A stretch of 64,000 bases of DNA from Heterocephalus glaber (GCF_000247695.1 NW_004624734.1:17204803-17268802); one strand, 5' to 3'. Counted from the stretch's first letter, positions 11,540 to 23,719 are shown. The notes: generated by a model from the letters alone, not told the origin. Program-made: numbers and translations.

Positions 11540-11750
11540 AGGCCTGGGATCAAATGCCAGTTTTATGGTTAACTGAATGTAATTTATGTAAGCTACTTGC
11601 CCATACAAAGACTCGATTTCCTGAAATATAAGAAAAGAGAGATATAATGCCTCAATAAAGAGCTCTTCTTAGGGACTAATTATGGAGGAAGCATACAAAG
11701 TAATTGGTACGTAGAAAATGCTCAAGAAAGTTATGTGTAATTGTACATTT
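11540..11750 (+). repeat. MIR SINE
   Basis: The 'ggcctgggatcaaatgccagttttatggttaactg' core, then 'agctacttgcccatacaaagactcgatttcctgaaatataag' and a late 'taattggtacgtagaaaatgctcaagaa' follow the MIR order: core, 'gacttgggcaagttacttaacctctctgtgcctcagttt', 'agcgctcaataaa'. It is nearly full length but diverged. Confidence 0.6.
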
Positions 11751-11759
11751 TTCAGCTGA

Positions 11760-13090
11760 ATCATTTCTGAGCAACACATTTAAATGTTGTGTGGTTTTGA
11801 ACGGGATTTTTATTTAATTCATTACCAACAATTTAAAACTATAAACAAGTAAAAACTAGGCTAAGCTTTTTTTCTCTTTTAGATGTTATGCTTCATTTTA
11901 TAATTAAAGCATTGCTCAAGACTAATTATATCCCTGATTTTAATTTCCGTTTTGTTGAGTATGACAGGTAGAAAAAAGATTTTCATCACCTAGGATGGAG
12001 AAGATAAAATGGCTTCCTTCTCCTCTATAGAAGGAGGAAACAGGGAGAAAGTTATTTATATTCATCAGCCATTAGTCACATTATTTTAAGTGAGAAATCG
12101 GTTAAGGAGCAAGTTTTGAGATCTAATAGATACAATGGAAGAATCCAAAGTGTCCTTGCCATCCAATGTTTGGCCTGGCTGTTGCTACTCATTTGTCCAG
12201 TGACTGGGCCTTTTGGTTTAGAAAATAATTCCCCTTTTCATTATTTACATGCCATGGTGAATATTTGAAACTTATTCAAAAGTATTGTCACTGAGGGTTT
12301 TGTAGAATAAGACAGTTAAAAGAGAGTAAAGAAGCAAAATAATTTCAAAGACTCAGATTCTACTACAACATAAATGTCAACATTGTGCTAAATACATCCA
12401 TTAACTGAAAAGCCTGCTTTTAAATCAGCCTGTTCATGTATACAGCTTTGCTGCATATATGAATGTATGCGTGTTCATTGCCATGTATGCTTTGCATTGG
12501 TGAACACAGATGCTATAATTACTAGGTTTTGAAAAAAAAGCAACATTCTGAATTTCTGCTTGTACCTTCTGTAGTGTTTCATTCTCAACTCAAATGTTCA
12601 CATAAAAGGAAAACTAAGTATGTGATTCAGTCTGTAAATAAAGAACGTGTGCGCTTGCAGAGATATTGTACACCTTTGTTGTAGTGAGTTTACATGTTTC
12701 AGACAGGAGATGCTAACAAGGCTCTTTGTTACATCAATTTCTGAAAAGAGAATAGAAAGAAAACCGAATTGCCCTCCATTTAAAGATGAGTCTCAAGAAG
12801 TCATTTAAGATGAGCTCCACTTTGGAAATGAGTGAGCTGACCCTCCAATTGCCCCTACCCACACACCCTCTCCTCAAACAAACAAGTTCACATAAGAACA
12901 TAAGGAGGCTTTTTACAAACAAAGGAAGAATTCCCTTGGACCAGCTCTTAAGTTTAATAAGCAGTATGTGGGGAAACATCCTTTCCTTAGGGAGATCTGT
13001 CAGGAGGAAACCATAACACTTAATGATCATTTTCCTTTACAGAAATAAAATAAGGCACTTGCAACGAATTTCCCATCAGTCCCAATAAAA
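11760..13090. other. Unannotated AT-rich stretch
   Basis: No recognisable gene or repeat family. A 98-residue antisense frame (12734-13030) and an overlapping 76-residue sense frame show no family motifs, no splice context and no biased codon use. I treat both as chance. Confidence 0.5.
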
Positions 13091-13100
13091 TATTATAAGG

Positions 13101-13445
13101 AATGTTTCAGTTATCTATTGGTGTGTAACAAATTACTCATCAACTGAAACAAGAGTTGTCTATTTGTTCATGATCCTGGGTGTTAAGGAGTGTGGGGAGG
13201 GCTCAGCTATGTGGATTGTCTGTGTCACCTGGTTTGGCTTGGGACACAGAGATAAATGGAAAGTCCAACGTGGCTTCCTTTTCACACCTCACAAAAGGTG
13301 CTGGGGACTGGCTGGCACTTGCAGGTGAGCCTGTGTTCTTTACATGGCTCTCTCTGTGTAGCTATTGGATATCTTCACAGTGTGGTGGTTGGGATTCAAG
13401 CAGAGGCAGTCCATTAAGGATGAGAGGAGACACTTCAGTAGACAA
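13101..13445 (-). mobile_element. Old MaLR/MLT1-like LTR, reverse orientation
   Basis: On the plus strand 'tttcagttatctattggtgtgtaacaaattactcatcaact' is the typical reverse-oriented LTR end ('cagttatctattgctgcgtaacaaaccacccc'). Later blocks such as 'tggctctctctgtgtagctattggatatcttcacagtgtggtggttgggattc' match 'ggcctctccatgtggcctgggcttcctcacagcatggtggctgggttcc'. Overall spacing agrees. The GC-rich middle explains the 95-residue open frame at 13180-13467, which has no known homology. Confidence 0.55.
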
Positions 13446-13499
13446 TGAAGATCCAAAGATTCTATGATACCATAACATAAAGATAGTCAAGTTTTAGGA

Positions 13500-14890
13500 T
13501 CCAGAGTTTAGGATCCAAAGTTTAAATATCTACCAACATGCATTTTTCCACTGAGATAGATTTTGAGGATGAGCCCATGGACCTTAGGCTTAGAATATTG
13601 CCATCTCTCTCTAATATTAAGATGGTAAAAAGTAGGGGTAAAATATGTGGGATGGAGTAGAAATTGTTTGGTCAAGTTTATGGCATGATGCCTAAGACAC
13701 AGGAAAAAAATCTCATTAATCATTTCTGGCTATTTGGTAACAGTGCACCTGAGTTTAGGGGCAATCAGATAAGACTGAGTATTTTATTTATACAGTTCTG
13801 ACAAGCCAAGATTCTGGTAATTATTCTTAGTGTTGATTCCACTATTAAATCCAAATAGCATGACTAAACCTAACAGAATGTAAAACACACTTTAAAGATT
13901 CCTAGTTCCCCTCCCTCTCCCCAACTATGTGCATTCTGTCATCTTTTTTAACTACCAAAGATATCCCTGGAAAGTTATGAAGTCTTTTTTTTATTATTTC
14001 TGTTTAACCAGTGGGAAAATATATTGGTGTTAACAGATTTGCTCAGATTTGACACTTACAGAGAGCATTTAGTTGAAGTTTTCATTTCCTGACTATGAAG
14101 TTATTCCCCCTCAACACACCCTATCCCTGTCCCTGTTAAATACACATTAGAGTCATTATGTGCAATTAAGTAAATTCCCAAGAGAACAAAACATTACCTT
14201 TAATTAATTGATGATGCCAAGTGCAAATTCAAGACATGTAAATGATGTTAATTGCTAAACACCTAGTAAGATTTCTTAAATCAAGGGTAAGGAGTTCCTG
14301 ATCTTTATAAACAGTAGTAAAGATCATTGAGGGTAGAAATACTGACTTTAAAAAAAATCTGCAGTCATTTATTTTGTATTCTCTCTTTATGTAACCTTCA
14401 GCTTCATTGTGAGGAGGTAAAAAGAGGTGCATGTAGATACTGACAAACTGGGGAGTTCCTGACCCATTTAAAAGACACTGTCATGGGTGAATTGTCATGT
14501 GGCCATATGGGCCCAGGGTTGCCCCATCTTTGGATATTTCAAAAAAACTAAGGAATCCAGACATTTTATATACCCTCAATATTTTGAAAATATTATAAAT
14601 AATTCAGGTTTAAACCGGATGTAGGCCAGTTTTCTAAAGGCAAAGAAAAAGAGCTAAAATAAATTACACACATACATTTGTGAGAGTATGTCAAATACCA
14701 TGCATGAATTTTTAGTTTGAACTTTCTTAATCAGTTTCAATTCTTTTATAAAAGCTAAGACAAGATATTAGAAACATTTTCCCAGTTTTGATTTACTGCC
14801 TAAGCCCTAAAGCAAAACACACATAGACACATAATATGTAAACAAAAACATACAACATCCACACATATATAAAAAGACTATGTGTACTTT
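13500..14890. other. Unannotated stretch
   Basis: Mostly unique-looking AT-rich sequence. A short direct duplication of 'gtttaggatcca' occurs at about 13493-13517. The 14450-14640 patch ('tggccatatgggcccagggttgccccatc...') has a repeat-like look, but I cannot assign it to a family. Confidence 0.45.
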
Positions 14891-14899
14891 CTATAGTGT

Positions 14900-15330
14900 T
14901 GTAGATTTCATGGTGTGATTGATTTCAAAAGTGACCACAAATTCTTCTACCCATAAATGTCCATTCACGTTCATTTCCTCATCTCCCATCATGAGGTAAA
15001 GCCTATTTCTCTGCTATTTACTCTGAACTTGACCGTATGACTTGTTTTGGTTATTGAAATATTAGCAAATATGACAGAAGCAGAATTTTCTTAAGTGCTT
15101 AAGTCTCGGGCCTTCCTCTTTTGCTGCTTTATGGAACTCTTCTGTCATCATATGAATGAGTCCAGGCTGGCCTGTAGAGGAAGACAAAAACATTTGAAGA
15201 TAGGACCCAGACTTTCCAGTTGGTCCAGTGTGCTCAGGTGAACAATCTGGAGACCAATCAGTCCAAATGAACCACCTTGTTGACCACAGTACCATGAGAA
15301 ATGCATGTAATTTGAATATACTCTCTGATT
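14900..15330 (+). mobile_element. Probable degenerate ERVL/MaLR-class LTR
   Basis: The 'cttgaccgtatgacttgttttggttattgaaatattagcaaatatgacagaag' segment resembles the common LTR motif 'ggccttgtgacttgctttggccaatagaatg...gaagtgac'. Downstream 'gggccttcctcttttgctgctttatggaactc', 'gaatgagtccaggctggcctg' and 'gaacaatctggagaccaatcag' keep the expected order. Divergence is high and the subfamily is not resolved. Two overlapping antisense frames of 61-77 residues lie inside it. Confidence 0.45.
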
Positions 15331-16110
15331 CATATACTCCAGGAAAGATGGTAGGCTTTTGAAAAAAATATTTATAATTTTGTAGTGGAGGTCATTGGAA
15401 AAATTTAGGTTCCAAGTTTGACTTTCCCGAGAAAAATTCTAATATATCTGCATTAAAGGGCATGTATCTACACCACAATCTATTACCCATCCATCCATCT
15501 ATTCATCCACTTAACCACCTATCCGTCCATCTGCCCTTCAATTTATCTACTTAGCCATTAATGTACCTATATATCCATCCATCCATCCATCCATCTATCC
15601 ATCCATATTTAATATAGTTTTTGGTGTTCAATATCATACAAAGCATTCAATAAATATCTGTGACCTTTATTCTCCGCTTGCTTTAAAGTGTTCTACAGGT
15701 AATAATATAACAGTTTTTGTTTCCAAAGATATTTTTATTTACTCTTTGCAATTACTTTGTTTACTATGTGAAATATTCTTTAAGTGAATTGATAAATATC
15801 AAAACTAAACCTCATAGAGTCACAGTAATTGGTTCAGGAAACAAAGCTAATGATTCAGGAGGCAACTGAAATAAAATGTCCTGATTTACACATCTTACAA
15901 TACAGTACCTTTCTTCTAACTCCTGAGTGAAACAATAACATAATTGTTGGTGAAAAGTTGTAGTATTTAGATCTTCTAGGAAAATATTATATATTTGTGA
16001 AATAGCTTGAAATGGTTATTTTTTGAGTCTGAGTCTGCCAAAGGTTGTGTTTTCACAGATGTTTTTATATGCATACAAGGGAACAAGACCGAGAGGCAAA
16101 GTGCACATCT
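15330..16110. other. AT-rich unique stretch with ATCC array
   Basis: Apart from the tetranucleotide array at 15486-15607, I see no gene or classifiable repeat. Confidence 0.55.
15486..15607. repeat. (ATCC)n tetranucleotide repeat, imperfect
   Basis: An eroded 5' half with scattered CATC, CCACTTAACC and CCTATCC units leads to a cleaner 3' block of about eight CATC units at 15573-15607. The purity gradient suggests that only the 3' end is still expanding. Confidence 0.9.
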
Positions 16111-16143
16111 AAGGATGTCACGCTAATCAAAATCATAGTATCT

Positions 16144-16229
16144 TTTTTTTTTTTGGTGCCAGGGATCGAACTCGGGTCCTTGTGCTTGTGCAGCAGGCAG
16201 TGAAACCACTGAGCTAAATCCCTGGCCCC
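16144..16229 (-). mobile_element. ID-like tRNA-derived SINE, reverse orientation
   Basis: Poly(T) at 16143-16154 leads into 'ggtgccagggatcgaactcgggtccttgtgcttgtgcagcaggcag' and ends 'gagctaaatccctggccc', the reverse complement of the SINE head. Perfect 14-bp direct repeats (aaatcatagtatct) at 16130-16143 and 16230-16243 flank it. Box A and box B are both near consensus. Confidence 0.93.
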
Positions 16230-16249
16230 AAATCATAGTATCTTGAGGA

Positions 16250-18120
16250 AAATGTTTTTTACAACATATATTCTCCATCTTTGACTTAAACTGATGGTTA
16301 AATTGGGAAAAGATACACTGAATATCTTTAAAAGAGAGAGAGAGGGAAAAAAAATCACTGGGCTTTAGAAAGTAGATACCATTTGTTTTCATTTAAAAAC
16401 TACTCATAATTATACATCAAAGGTGATGTTATTTTCACCCTTGATCTTTTATGGGATTTGACCCCCCACAACCTTCCAAACTTTTGCTTGTATTTTATCT
16501 TCCACCTGTCACGACTCCTCTTTGCAAGTGTTGTAATTTAAATATGCCTTTAGAAAAAAGGCATCTTTTTCTATTCTTTTTCCTAGGTTTTTCCATACTA
16601 CTCCCCATGTGTGGACTATAGCCTAACTTTTCTTAATAAATCTTCTTTTTCTCTTCCTTAGTAAAACAGCATGAACTCAAAGGCAACACTAGAAATAAAA
16701 TTTCAAGTGTATCTTATGCTACAAAGAAGTCCAAAGCTTAGCTTCCTGACAACTCTGCTCACCTGCTTAAGTTATGGCCAGTACCTTCTTACCTTTTTCA
16801 TTTGTTCTTTTGACTGTGGTTTATTATGGAACAAAGATTTATTTTTTAAAATAATTATTTGTTATATAGTCTTAGATTTTGTTTTTGTTATTTATTAATA
16901 AATGTATGTTCAGCTGATAAAGTATCTCCTTTTTCTTTCTTTTCCCTTCCAAGTACAAGTAGGAGTTCCTGACTATAATCAACATCTGGTCTCTGAGACC
17001 TAAAATTCGAACTATAAACTTGCCTACAAAAATACACATGCTTCAAAACACAGCTGTCCATAGGTTTCTTTTGATCTCACAGCAAAAGAAGCTACATGAC
17101 ATTTTCTTGATTGGAGGCTTTTCAAAGTGAGGGAACCAACAGATCCTGGACTTCTCACCATCAAACTTTTCATCAACCTCTGCAGGACCCAGCATGTGTG
17201 TGAATTGTGGCCTTCCATACAATATTGATTATATTGCATTCTTGGTAGAAAAATAACTTGGACAACCTGACACTACCATTGCTCTCTTGGTCATTTTCTA
17301 AAAACACTCAACACTGAGTCTGTTTCACATTTTCTTTTCTGGTGGGTTGTATTTTTGGGATGAGGTAGAAGCATGATGTAAATTTATTATGTGAGCATAC
17401 TAATTTCAGCCTTGTATTATCTGCAGGTGATGCTCTTGAATTTCTGAACTCACCTGCTCATGACATGAATAAACTTTTAAGATTCCTGCAAGTTTTTCAG
17501 GAAATTAGTATCCAAAGCTGGTTATTTTCCCTTATTTACGTAGAACAGAACAACAAAATAAACTTAGAAGCACCAAACTTGGCAAATCTCACTCTCTGAG
17601 CAGATAGGAACAGAAAAATGCCAACTGTGCTCACATCTTTTAAAATATAATTTTTTTCACATGCATTTTCTCTAGTCAGACAAGACAGCAGCAAAGCAAA
17701 AGTTCACTTTCAAAATTGCCCATAGATATTTTTTAAAAATATATGTTGACTTTTTCTGAAACAAAATTATTTTAAAAGAAAATTAAATAATTACAGAAGA
17801 CATACATTTCAGCAATAGTAATAGATGAATTTAAAAAACAGATTTTATGAATCGATGATTGAATATAAAGATTTTTGCTTGTTAATTCTTGTCTCATTAA
17901 GTGGAAAAAGTAGTTTCTAAGAAACTGTATTCGTTGTATTTTAGAAGGTGGTTTAAAGTATTTAGTAATTGAAGGCTGAGGCAACTTTCTAAATCTTTGT
18001 GATGAGAAAAAAATGATCCTTTCTAGATCTTATACGTAAAAAGTAGGGTTTTTCTTTTTGTAAAAGTTGGTGTGAAATGGAGAAAGATCATGAACTCTTT
18101 AGCTGTCAACCCTTACATAA
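16250..18120. other. Unannotated AT-rich stretch
   Basis: No gene or family-level repeat is recognisable. Frames at 16671-16898 (75 residues), 17024-17239 (antisense, 71) and 17772-17984 (antisense, 70) lack motifs and look incidental. The 17030-17230 patch is higher in GC than its surroundings and could be an unidentified old repeat or retrocopy. Confidence 0.5.
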
Positions 18121-18147
18121 GTTTTTGCTTCATTAAGAAAAACTATT

Positions 18148-18250
18148 GTGCCGGGGATTTAGTTCAGTGGCTCCACCGCTTGCCTTGCAAGTGCAAGGTC
18201 CTGAGTTTGATGGCCAGTAAAAAAAAAAAAAAAAGAAACAAGAAAGAAAG
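18148..18250 (+). mobile_element. ID-like tRNA-derived SINE with long A-rich tail
   Basis: The body 'gccggggatttagttcagtggctccaccgcttgcc' through 'ggtcctgagtttgatggccagta' precedes a tail of 15 A residues and GAAA-type variants. Perfect 12-bp repeats (agaaaaactatt) at 18136-18147 and 18251-18262 bound the insertion. The long, little-degraded tail suggests a young copy. Confidence 0.93.
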
Positions 18251-18480
18251 AGAAAAACTATTATATATGATCACAGATCTCCCTAGATATCAAATACTAT
18301 AATTGGGCTTTTCATTTCCAGTATTGAATTGTATCATTTTCATTTAAATGCAGGTAGGGTTCTAATACTTCTATTCATTTATTAATGTATTCATTTATTA
18401 ATGATTAATATAAAAATACACACTGTAGTGCATGAATTGCATTTTCCTTTTGGCTATAGGTAGAAATATTGCTAACAATT

Positions 18481-18522
18481 TTATCTATCTACCTATGTAT
18501 CTATCTAATCTATCTATCTATT
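18481..18522. repeat. (TATC)n tetranucleotide repeat
   Basis: Imperfect TATC/TACC units make up a short microsatellite. Confidence 0.85.
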
Positions 18523-18589
18523 TAAGATTAATAGAAAATGCAATGGTACCTGGGTTCACAAACTCAATTCTCACCAGGATTCTGGTCAA

Positions 18590-19425
18590 AAAGAGAACTG
18601 GACAAGAACTAAATCAAATTTCCCCATTAAAAAAAAGTTCAACATCACTGGTCATCTGAGAGATGCAAATGAAAACAACACTGAGTTTGGACCTCACTCC
18701 AGAAAGAATGGCTGCTATCAAGAAATCAACCAATAACAAATGCTGGCGGGGCTGTGGGGAAATCAGTATGGAGATATCTCCACACCTCAAAAAGCTAGGA
18801 TGAGAGGTCCCATTTGACTCAGCTCTTCCCCTGCTGGGTGTCTTCCCAAAAGAATTAAAAACATAGTACCACAGCGATACATGTACACCCATGTTTATAG
18901 CTGCATAATTTGTAATAGCTAAATCTTGGAAACAGCCTAAATTCCCATAAACTGGTGACTGGATAAAGAAGATTTTTTTTAATAAAATGGAGTACTATTC
19001 AGCCATAAAGATTGAGAAACTAGAGACATTTATAGCTAAATCATTGCACATTGAGGCCATACACGTAAGTGAAATAAATAGGACACACACGTGTAAATAC
19101 TGAATAGTTTCTCTCATGTGAGAAATTTAAAATGTAAATGAGGATCAAAATGTCTAATAGATAATGTGAAATAGGAAGAAAAGGTCCAAAGGGGAAGGGG
19201 AAGGGGAAGTGGGAGGGGAAAGAAATAGATATGAGAAAAGAAAAAAGTGGAAACAAAGTCTTTCTAAGTAGGGAGGAGTGGGGGAGTTGAAGGGAGGGGA
19301 GAGGAATGGGGAAAAAATAAAAACCAAGATATATCATGTGAAGGTGCAAATTCCCAGTGATGAATGTCATCACATTGTACACCTAAAATGTACCAATAAA
19401 CTTAATGAATAAAAAATATTCCCCT
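18590..19425 (+). mobile_element. LINE-1 3' end: ORF2 C-terminus plus 3' UTR
   Basis: About 18640-19095 is the last part of LINE-1 ORF2. The nucleotide landmarks are 'gagagatgcaaatgaaaac', 'gaatggctgctatcaagaaa', 'caaatgctggcggggctgtgggg', 'tttatagctgcataatttg', 'tggataaagaag' and 'ggagtactattcagccataaa'. The reading frame is broken by stops and indels and a segment before 18770 is deleted. About 19100-19425 is the 3' UTR, with a purine- and G-rich tract at 19191-19320 and an end of 'acctaaaatgtaccaataaactt' plus an A-rich tail. The element is 5'-truncated and dead. Confidence 0.88.
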
Positions 19426-20149
19426 ATGAGGTCAACACTAAATCTAATTATTGACTTTAATTCATGTTCTTTTCCAACTTGGTTTGTGACCAGAGTTTTG
19501 GAAAAGAATCAAGTTCATGAACCAAGGTACCATTGTACACATGAAATTTGAAACAGGACAGGTAATTCTTTCAAGCAATACATATAACATTTGTTATTCA
19601 GGAGAAAAATAAATAATCCACACCTTCAAAAAATTCAGATATCCCAGCTGAAAATTCAGTGGGTCAAATATAATGATACAGATGTGCTTGGCACTGTGGG
19701 ACTACACTGGAGAGTCACTTAACTAAAATGTATGATGGAAGAAGCTTGGTTCTCTACTCAGTGAAAAATTAACAGTGATAATAGTAAAGTAAATGGGAAG
19801 AGGAAGATTTAAGACTGAGTAAAAAAATGGCTGTTCAAAGAATTATACTCAATTCAATGTTGCTGTTGTATAAATGATGAGGCATCCAAAATATGATGAC
19901 TAGTATTGGAGTTGGTGGGCTATTTTAGTTGTGCAGTCATCTGAAGAAACAGGTATTTTGAAAATAAGGCATTGACGTACTCTAAGAAAAATTGTTTCTG
20001 AGATTCTCTTCATCCCTCTGGTGACTTCCAGAGACGATGCAGGGAACAGGGAATCAAATGGCTGTGCTGTGGGAAAATCAGTGAGGCAGGAGTTGGATGG
20101 TGGAAAAATTGAAATGATGAATTTATCTGTAAGAAATATCAGCACACAT

Positions 20150-20505
20150 AGATATCTTAGTCTACTTTTATTGCTGTAAGGGAAATCTGACACTGGAGAA
20201 CTTACAAGCAAGGAGGGTTCATTCTGGTTCAGAAAGTATATCCATAGCCTGGTACCCATATCTGCTCTCCACTGGTTAGGGTCTTATGATTGACAGTGGA
20301 AACAGCTATGTACAGAAGAGAGGAAAGATGACAGTTCCTACAACAGTTAACTAATTCCTGGGAGAAAAGCAATGTATTCATGAAATCAGGTTCTTGATAA
20401 TCCCAAACAATTTTTGTAGGTACCTCCACCTTTCACTACCATTACATTGGGATCAAAACTTCTTCATGGTTTGTGTTGGCTACAAACCACATTTACAACA
20501 TAGCA
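20150..20505 (-). mobile_element. MaLR solo LTR (MST/MTE/ORR1 class), reverse orientation
   Basis: On the plus strand it opens 'gatatcttagtctacttttattgctgtaaggg', then 'gagaacttacaagcaaggagggttcattctggttcag', and closes 'cctccacctttcactaccattacattgggatcaa...acaaaccacatttacaacatagca'. This is the reverse of the MaLR LTR layout ('ttagtctgttttcattgctataac ... attgggattaagtttc ... aaaccatagca'). It is about 355 bp and diverged. The frames at 19900-20259 and 20229-20429 are incidental. Confidence 0.6.
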
Positions 20506-20519
20506 GAGGACAATTGTGT

Positions 20520-21660
20520 ATGGAAGGAAATTGTGAGAAAGAAGTGATTACTCAACACTGAAGTAGGTGGTGCTACATTTGTAACTGAAGTTAGAGCTCA
20601 AGAACTAATAATATATTTTGCTATATAAATCTTAAAAATAGAAATCATACAAAAGCACATTTAGTTCCTTTCACAGTGTATTTCTAAATTTACTTTACAG
20701 ACTTCTTAATCTTATAAGTATGTCTTTTAAAATTGTTCAACAAATTGTATTATTAAATCCTTAGAAGAAAGAATGTTTTTCTTACTACAAAATGTTAGGG
20801 TAAGAATCACCCAATGGGATCTAACTTATTTACAGACTAGAGAAGCTACTGAACACATCTTCTTATAAATTCTCCTTATGCATGCACAATTACTAGACTT
20901 GGTTTGGAGCAGGATATTAGCAATATTTCAGGTACTACTTGGTCTTTGAAATATAGGCGCCTTCTTTGGTATACTTTCACTCCATGTATCCTGACTATGA
21001 AATGGTTATTTTCTCCCAAGCAGAGATCTTTTAGTAAGTGATCTTCTGCTTGGCATTTGTACAGATTAGAAAGCAGACCAGCTGGAGGTCCTACTAAATT
21101 AAAGTTTGCTTAGTATCAAGGACAACAGCTCAGACCACATCAACAAAGGAAAATACAGGTGTCTACATCAAAAGAGATTAGTTTACTTCTCATTCAGCAA
21201 TTGTGAAAAATGTTTCTTGGTCATGATTTTTCAAGCAAAGAAATCACGTTTTGTAGGACCTCTGGTAGAGTTAGCAGGATTTTATCTTTGTCTCTGTTTG
21301 CCTGGTTACATAGGTAAATAAAGGAAATTATGACAGCACAGATTTTGGTGAATTATCCATGCTCAAGTTATTATGTAAACAGTATGTGCTTTCTATCAAT
21401 AAAGGAAGATATAATAAAGTGAATGACTGAGCTTATTGTTCATTACATTACTGAAGATGGACAAGAAAAATTTACTTAGGTAATGGTAATTAAAAAGTAA
21501 TACTTTTTGATGCAAAATTGACTATTCAAATCCGTGTCTTAAGATATTAAAGGATTAATATAGATAACAGGACTTCAGGAGATAGATCTTTAGCTAAAGA
21601 GAAAGAGACCACGAGATGGAGGGTAATGGAGCGAAGGAGGAGAAGAGGATGAAAAAATTA
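20520..21660. other. Unannotated AT-rich stretch
   Basis: No gene or confident repeat. The 71-residue sense frame at 21106-21321 has no recognisable domain. Confidence 0.5.
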
Positions 21661-21667
21661 TTTTCTA

Positions 21668-21811
21668 GTTTTTTGAGACAGAGTCTTACTACGTAGTTTA
21701 GGCTGGCCTTGAACTCACTATGTAGTCCAGACTGGCCTCAAACTCATGGTGATGCTCCTGCCTCAGCCTCCCCAGTGCTGGGATTACAGGTGTGTGCCAC
21801 CACACCGGGCT
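21668..21811 (-). mobile_element. B1 SINE (7SL-derived), reverse orientation
   Basis: The sequence runs poly(T), 'gagacagagtcttactacgtagt', then two copies of the internal unit ('aggctggccttgaactcactatgtagtcc' and 'agactggcctcaaactcatgg...'), then 'cctcagcctccccagtgctgggattacaggtgtgtgccaccacaccgggct'. This is the reverse complement of a full-length B1 monomer including the internal tandem duplication diagnostic of rodent B1. At about 144 bp the length is full. Confidence 0.93.
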
Positions 21812-22233
21812 CTGAAAAAAGAATTGAAATGTGTTATGTACATGTACTTATTGCCCAGGAGGAAAGTAATCATTATGTGCTAGAAACATGTACTAAAAAA
21901 TATTAAAGTTGAAAAAGAAAGATTTTCAGGAAACATGTATTTTTCATTATATTCATGTGGACATATAAATATTTGTTAAATATACGAGCATACACTATAG
22001 ATACATGAACAATAAATACATATTTTCTGGTGTGTTTATATTATTACCGGAGCTGCAGGCATTTTGGCACTGGGTTTGACATAGAATACGGGCTCAAGGA
22101 TAGAGAGGAACATAATGTTCCTTTCTCTAATCTTGTTAGAAATAGTTTCCATGATAGAACAAAGGAATGAACAGCAGTCTCTCTTCTTTTCCACCAAAAG
22201 GCCACATAACACAACTTTCATAAGTTCTATATA

Positions 22234-22374
22234 GCTTTTTTGTGACAAGGTCAAGCTAGGTAGTCCAGGCTGGACTTGAACCACTATAGTATGTAGCCTA
22301 GGAACTTGCAGCAACTCTCCCGCCTCAGCCTCCTGTGTGCTGGGTTGACAGGTGTGTGCCACCATACCTAGCTT
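22234..22374 (-). mobile_element. B1 SINE, reverse orientation, older copy
   Basis: The element goes 'ttttttgtgacaaggtcaagctaggtagtccaggctggacttgaacc' to 'cctcagcctcctgtgtgctgggttgacaggtgtgtgccaccatacctagct'. It is a complete B1 with both halves of the internal duplication but more substitutions than the copy 400 bp upstream. Both copies share orientation but differ too much to be a local duplication. Confidence 0.9.
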
Positions 22375-22399
22375 CCAGTGTATGATCATTTAATCCGTA

Positions 22400-23440
22400 A
22401 CAGAAATACAAACACTATAATCATATTGTTGAAAGGAAAATATAGAATGCTTTGTCTGTGGTTGGATATTCACCAATACCAGTGCAGGTCTTATTAGAGA
22501 AAATGATCTAATTGTGTGACCTTCCTTTTCTCAATATATTGTTAGGCTTTCTTTAGAAATTGTTTTTAAAGTAACTAATCATTTAATTTGTTGGTTATTA
22601 TTCATTTATCCATTCCCAACCACTATCGGTGTTTGGAGAAAAATATATTTTCAATACATTTTGTTTGGATGGATGAGTGGCTGCATGAATGGCCAAATGA
22701 ACAGATAGGTAGAGAAATTAGTGCCTGAACATTTTTGAATAAGAAAACCAGATATGCTTCCATCTCCTCAGCTTTAGTGGGAAGAGATTAATCAGGGAAC
22801 TCCAAGAAATAAAGTACCTTTATGCAACAGAAGGGCAAAATCTATTGCAATAACATTTGGGTTTCTGTAAAATCAATTTCGTATAAATCATTTGATTACC
22901 AGTCTGTGTTTCCTCTGAATTGCTAAGTACCACCCACGCTACTGATTTAGAAGAATTTCCTATACATGAGATGGGCATATGCAAATTAAAATATCAATGA
23001 CTAAAATGACATATGGCTTAATCTTTGCTTTGAATGCAATCTTATCAGGTGTGAAAATCTTTAACTGGAGATAGACTGCATCCTGACAGTAAGAACTTTA
23101 ATTTTTTTTTCCTTTTCCAAACCGCAGTTACTGCTTTATCGTAAGTTTAATCAGAGACAGAGTAAATGTGTTTGTTTTGTACCCTCGTTACAGTCAACCT
23201 GCTAAAACTAGAGGAGCATATTGGAAACATAATCTGCAGTGACATTTGGAGACTGATGGCCAATTCTTTCCACCTGTTACCACGTAAGTGCATCCAGGGG
23301 CATCTCAAGCAGTTTGAAAATCCCCTCAGGTGCAGAAAAGATAAAAGGTGCTTTGAAAATATACATATGTTAGAAATTTGTTTCTTCTTCTTTCCACAAG
23401 AGTCTATCTTTTGATTGATTTCTATCAATTCTTTTACAGC
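22400..23440. other. Unannotated stretch, possibly containing conserved non-coding sequence
   Basis: There is no repeat family I can name. 22840-23110 is AT-rich and repeat-free, with an octamer-like 'atatgcaaattaaaat' near 22976 and several homeodomain-type TTAAT/ATTA cores. Overlapping 82-93-residue frames on both strands at 23147-23428 carry no recognisable motif. Confidence 0.4.
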
Positions 23441-23450
23441 AGAGATATTA

Positions 23451-23600
23451 TTTTTTAAAATTAAGTTTATTGGTACATTTTAGGTATACATAATGATTAC
23501 ATTCATCACAGGGACTTGTACCTGTATGTGGTTCATCTTGATTCTTATTTGTTCCCATTCCCCTACCCTCTCCCTTTTCCCCATCTTCTCAAAATTTTAT
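23451..23600 (-). mobile_element. LINE-1 3' UTR, reverse orientation, heavily truncated
   Basis: On the plus strand 'attggtacattttaggtatacataatgattacattcatcacaggg' and 'cttgattcttatttgttcccattcccctaccctctccc' are the reverse complement of the 3' UTR end at 19280-19410 and 45790-45905. The C/T-rich stretch is the complement of the same polypurine tract. Only the last 150 bp or so are clear; sequence to about 23720 may belong too. Confidence 0.78.
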
Positions 23601-23719
23601 GTCAAGATGTGAAAAAATGCACTTAACTTGCTGTTTTTCTGGTTTATACTATTTTTCCTATTCTCACTGTCCATGCATATGTTCCTGTTTTCAAGGGTTT
23701 TTATTAATATCATCACTAC

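Noticed and set aside
15486..15607. CRISPR-like or satellite array
   Set aside because: The unit is a plain 4-bp ATCC microsatellite with no spacer structure, in a mammalian genome.
21668..22374. Two B1 copies as a segmental duplication
   Set aside because: They differ at many positions and their flanks are unrelated, so they are independent insertions.
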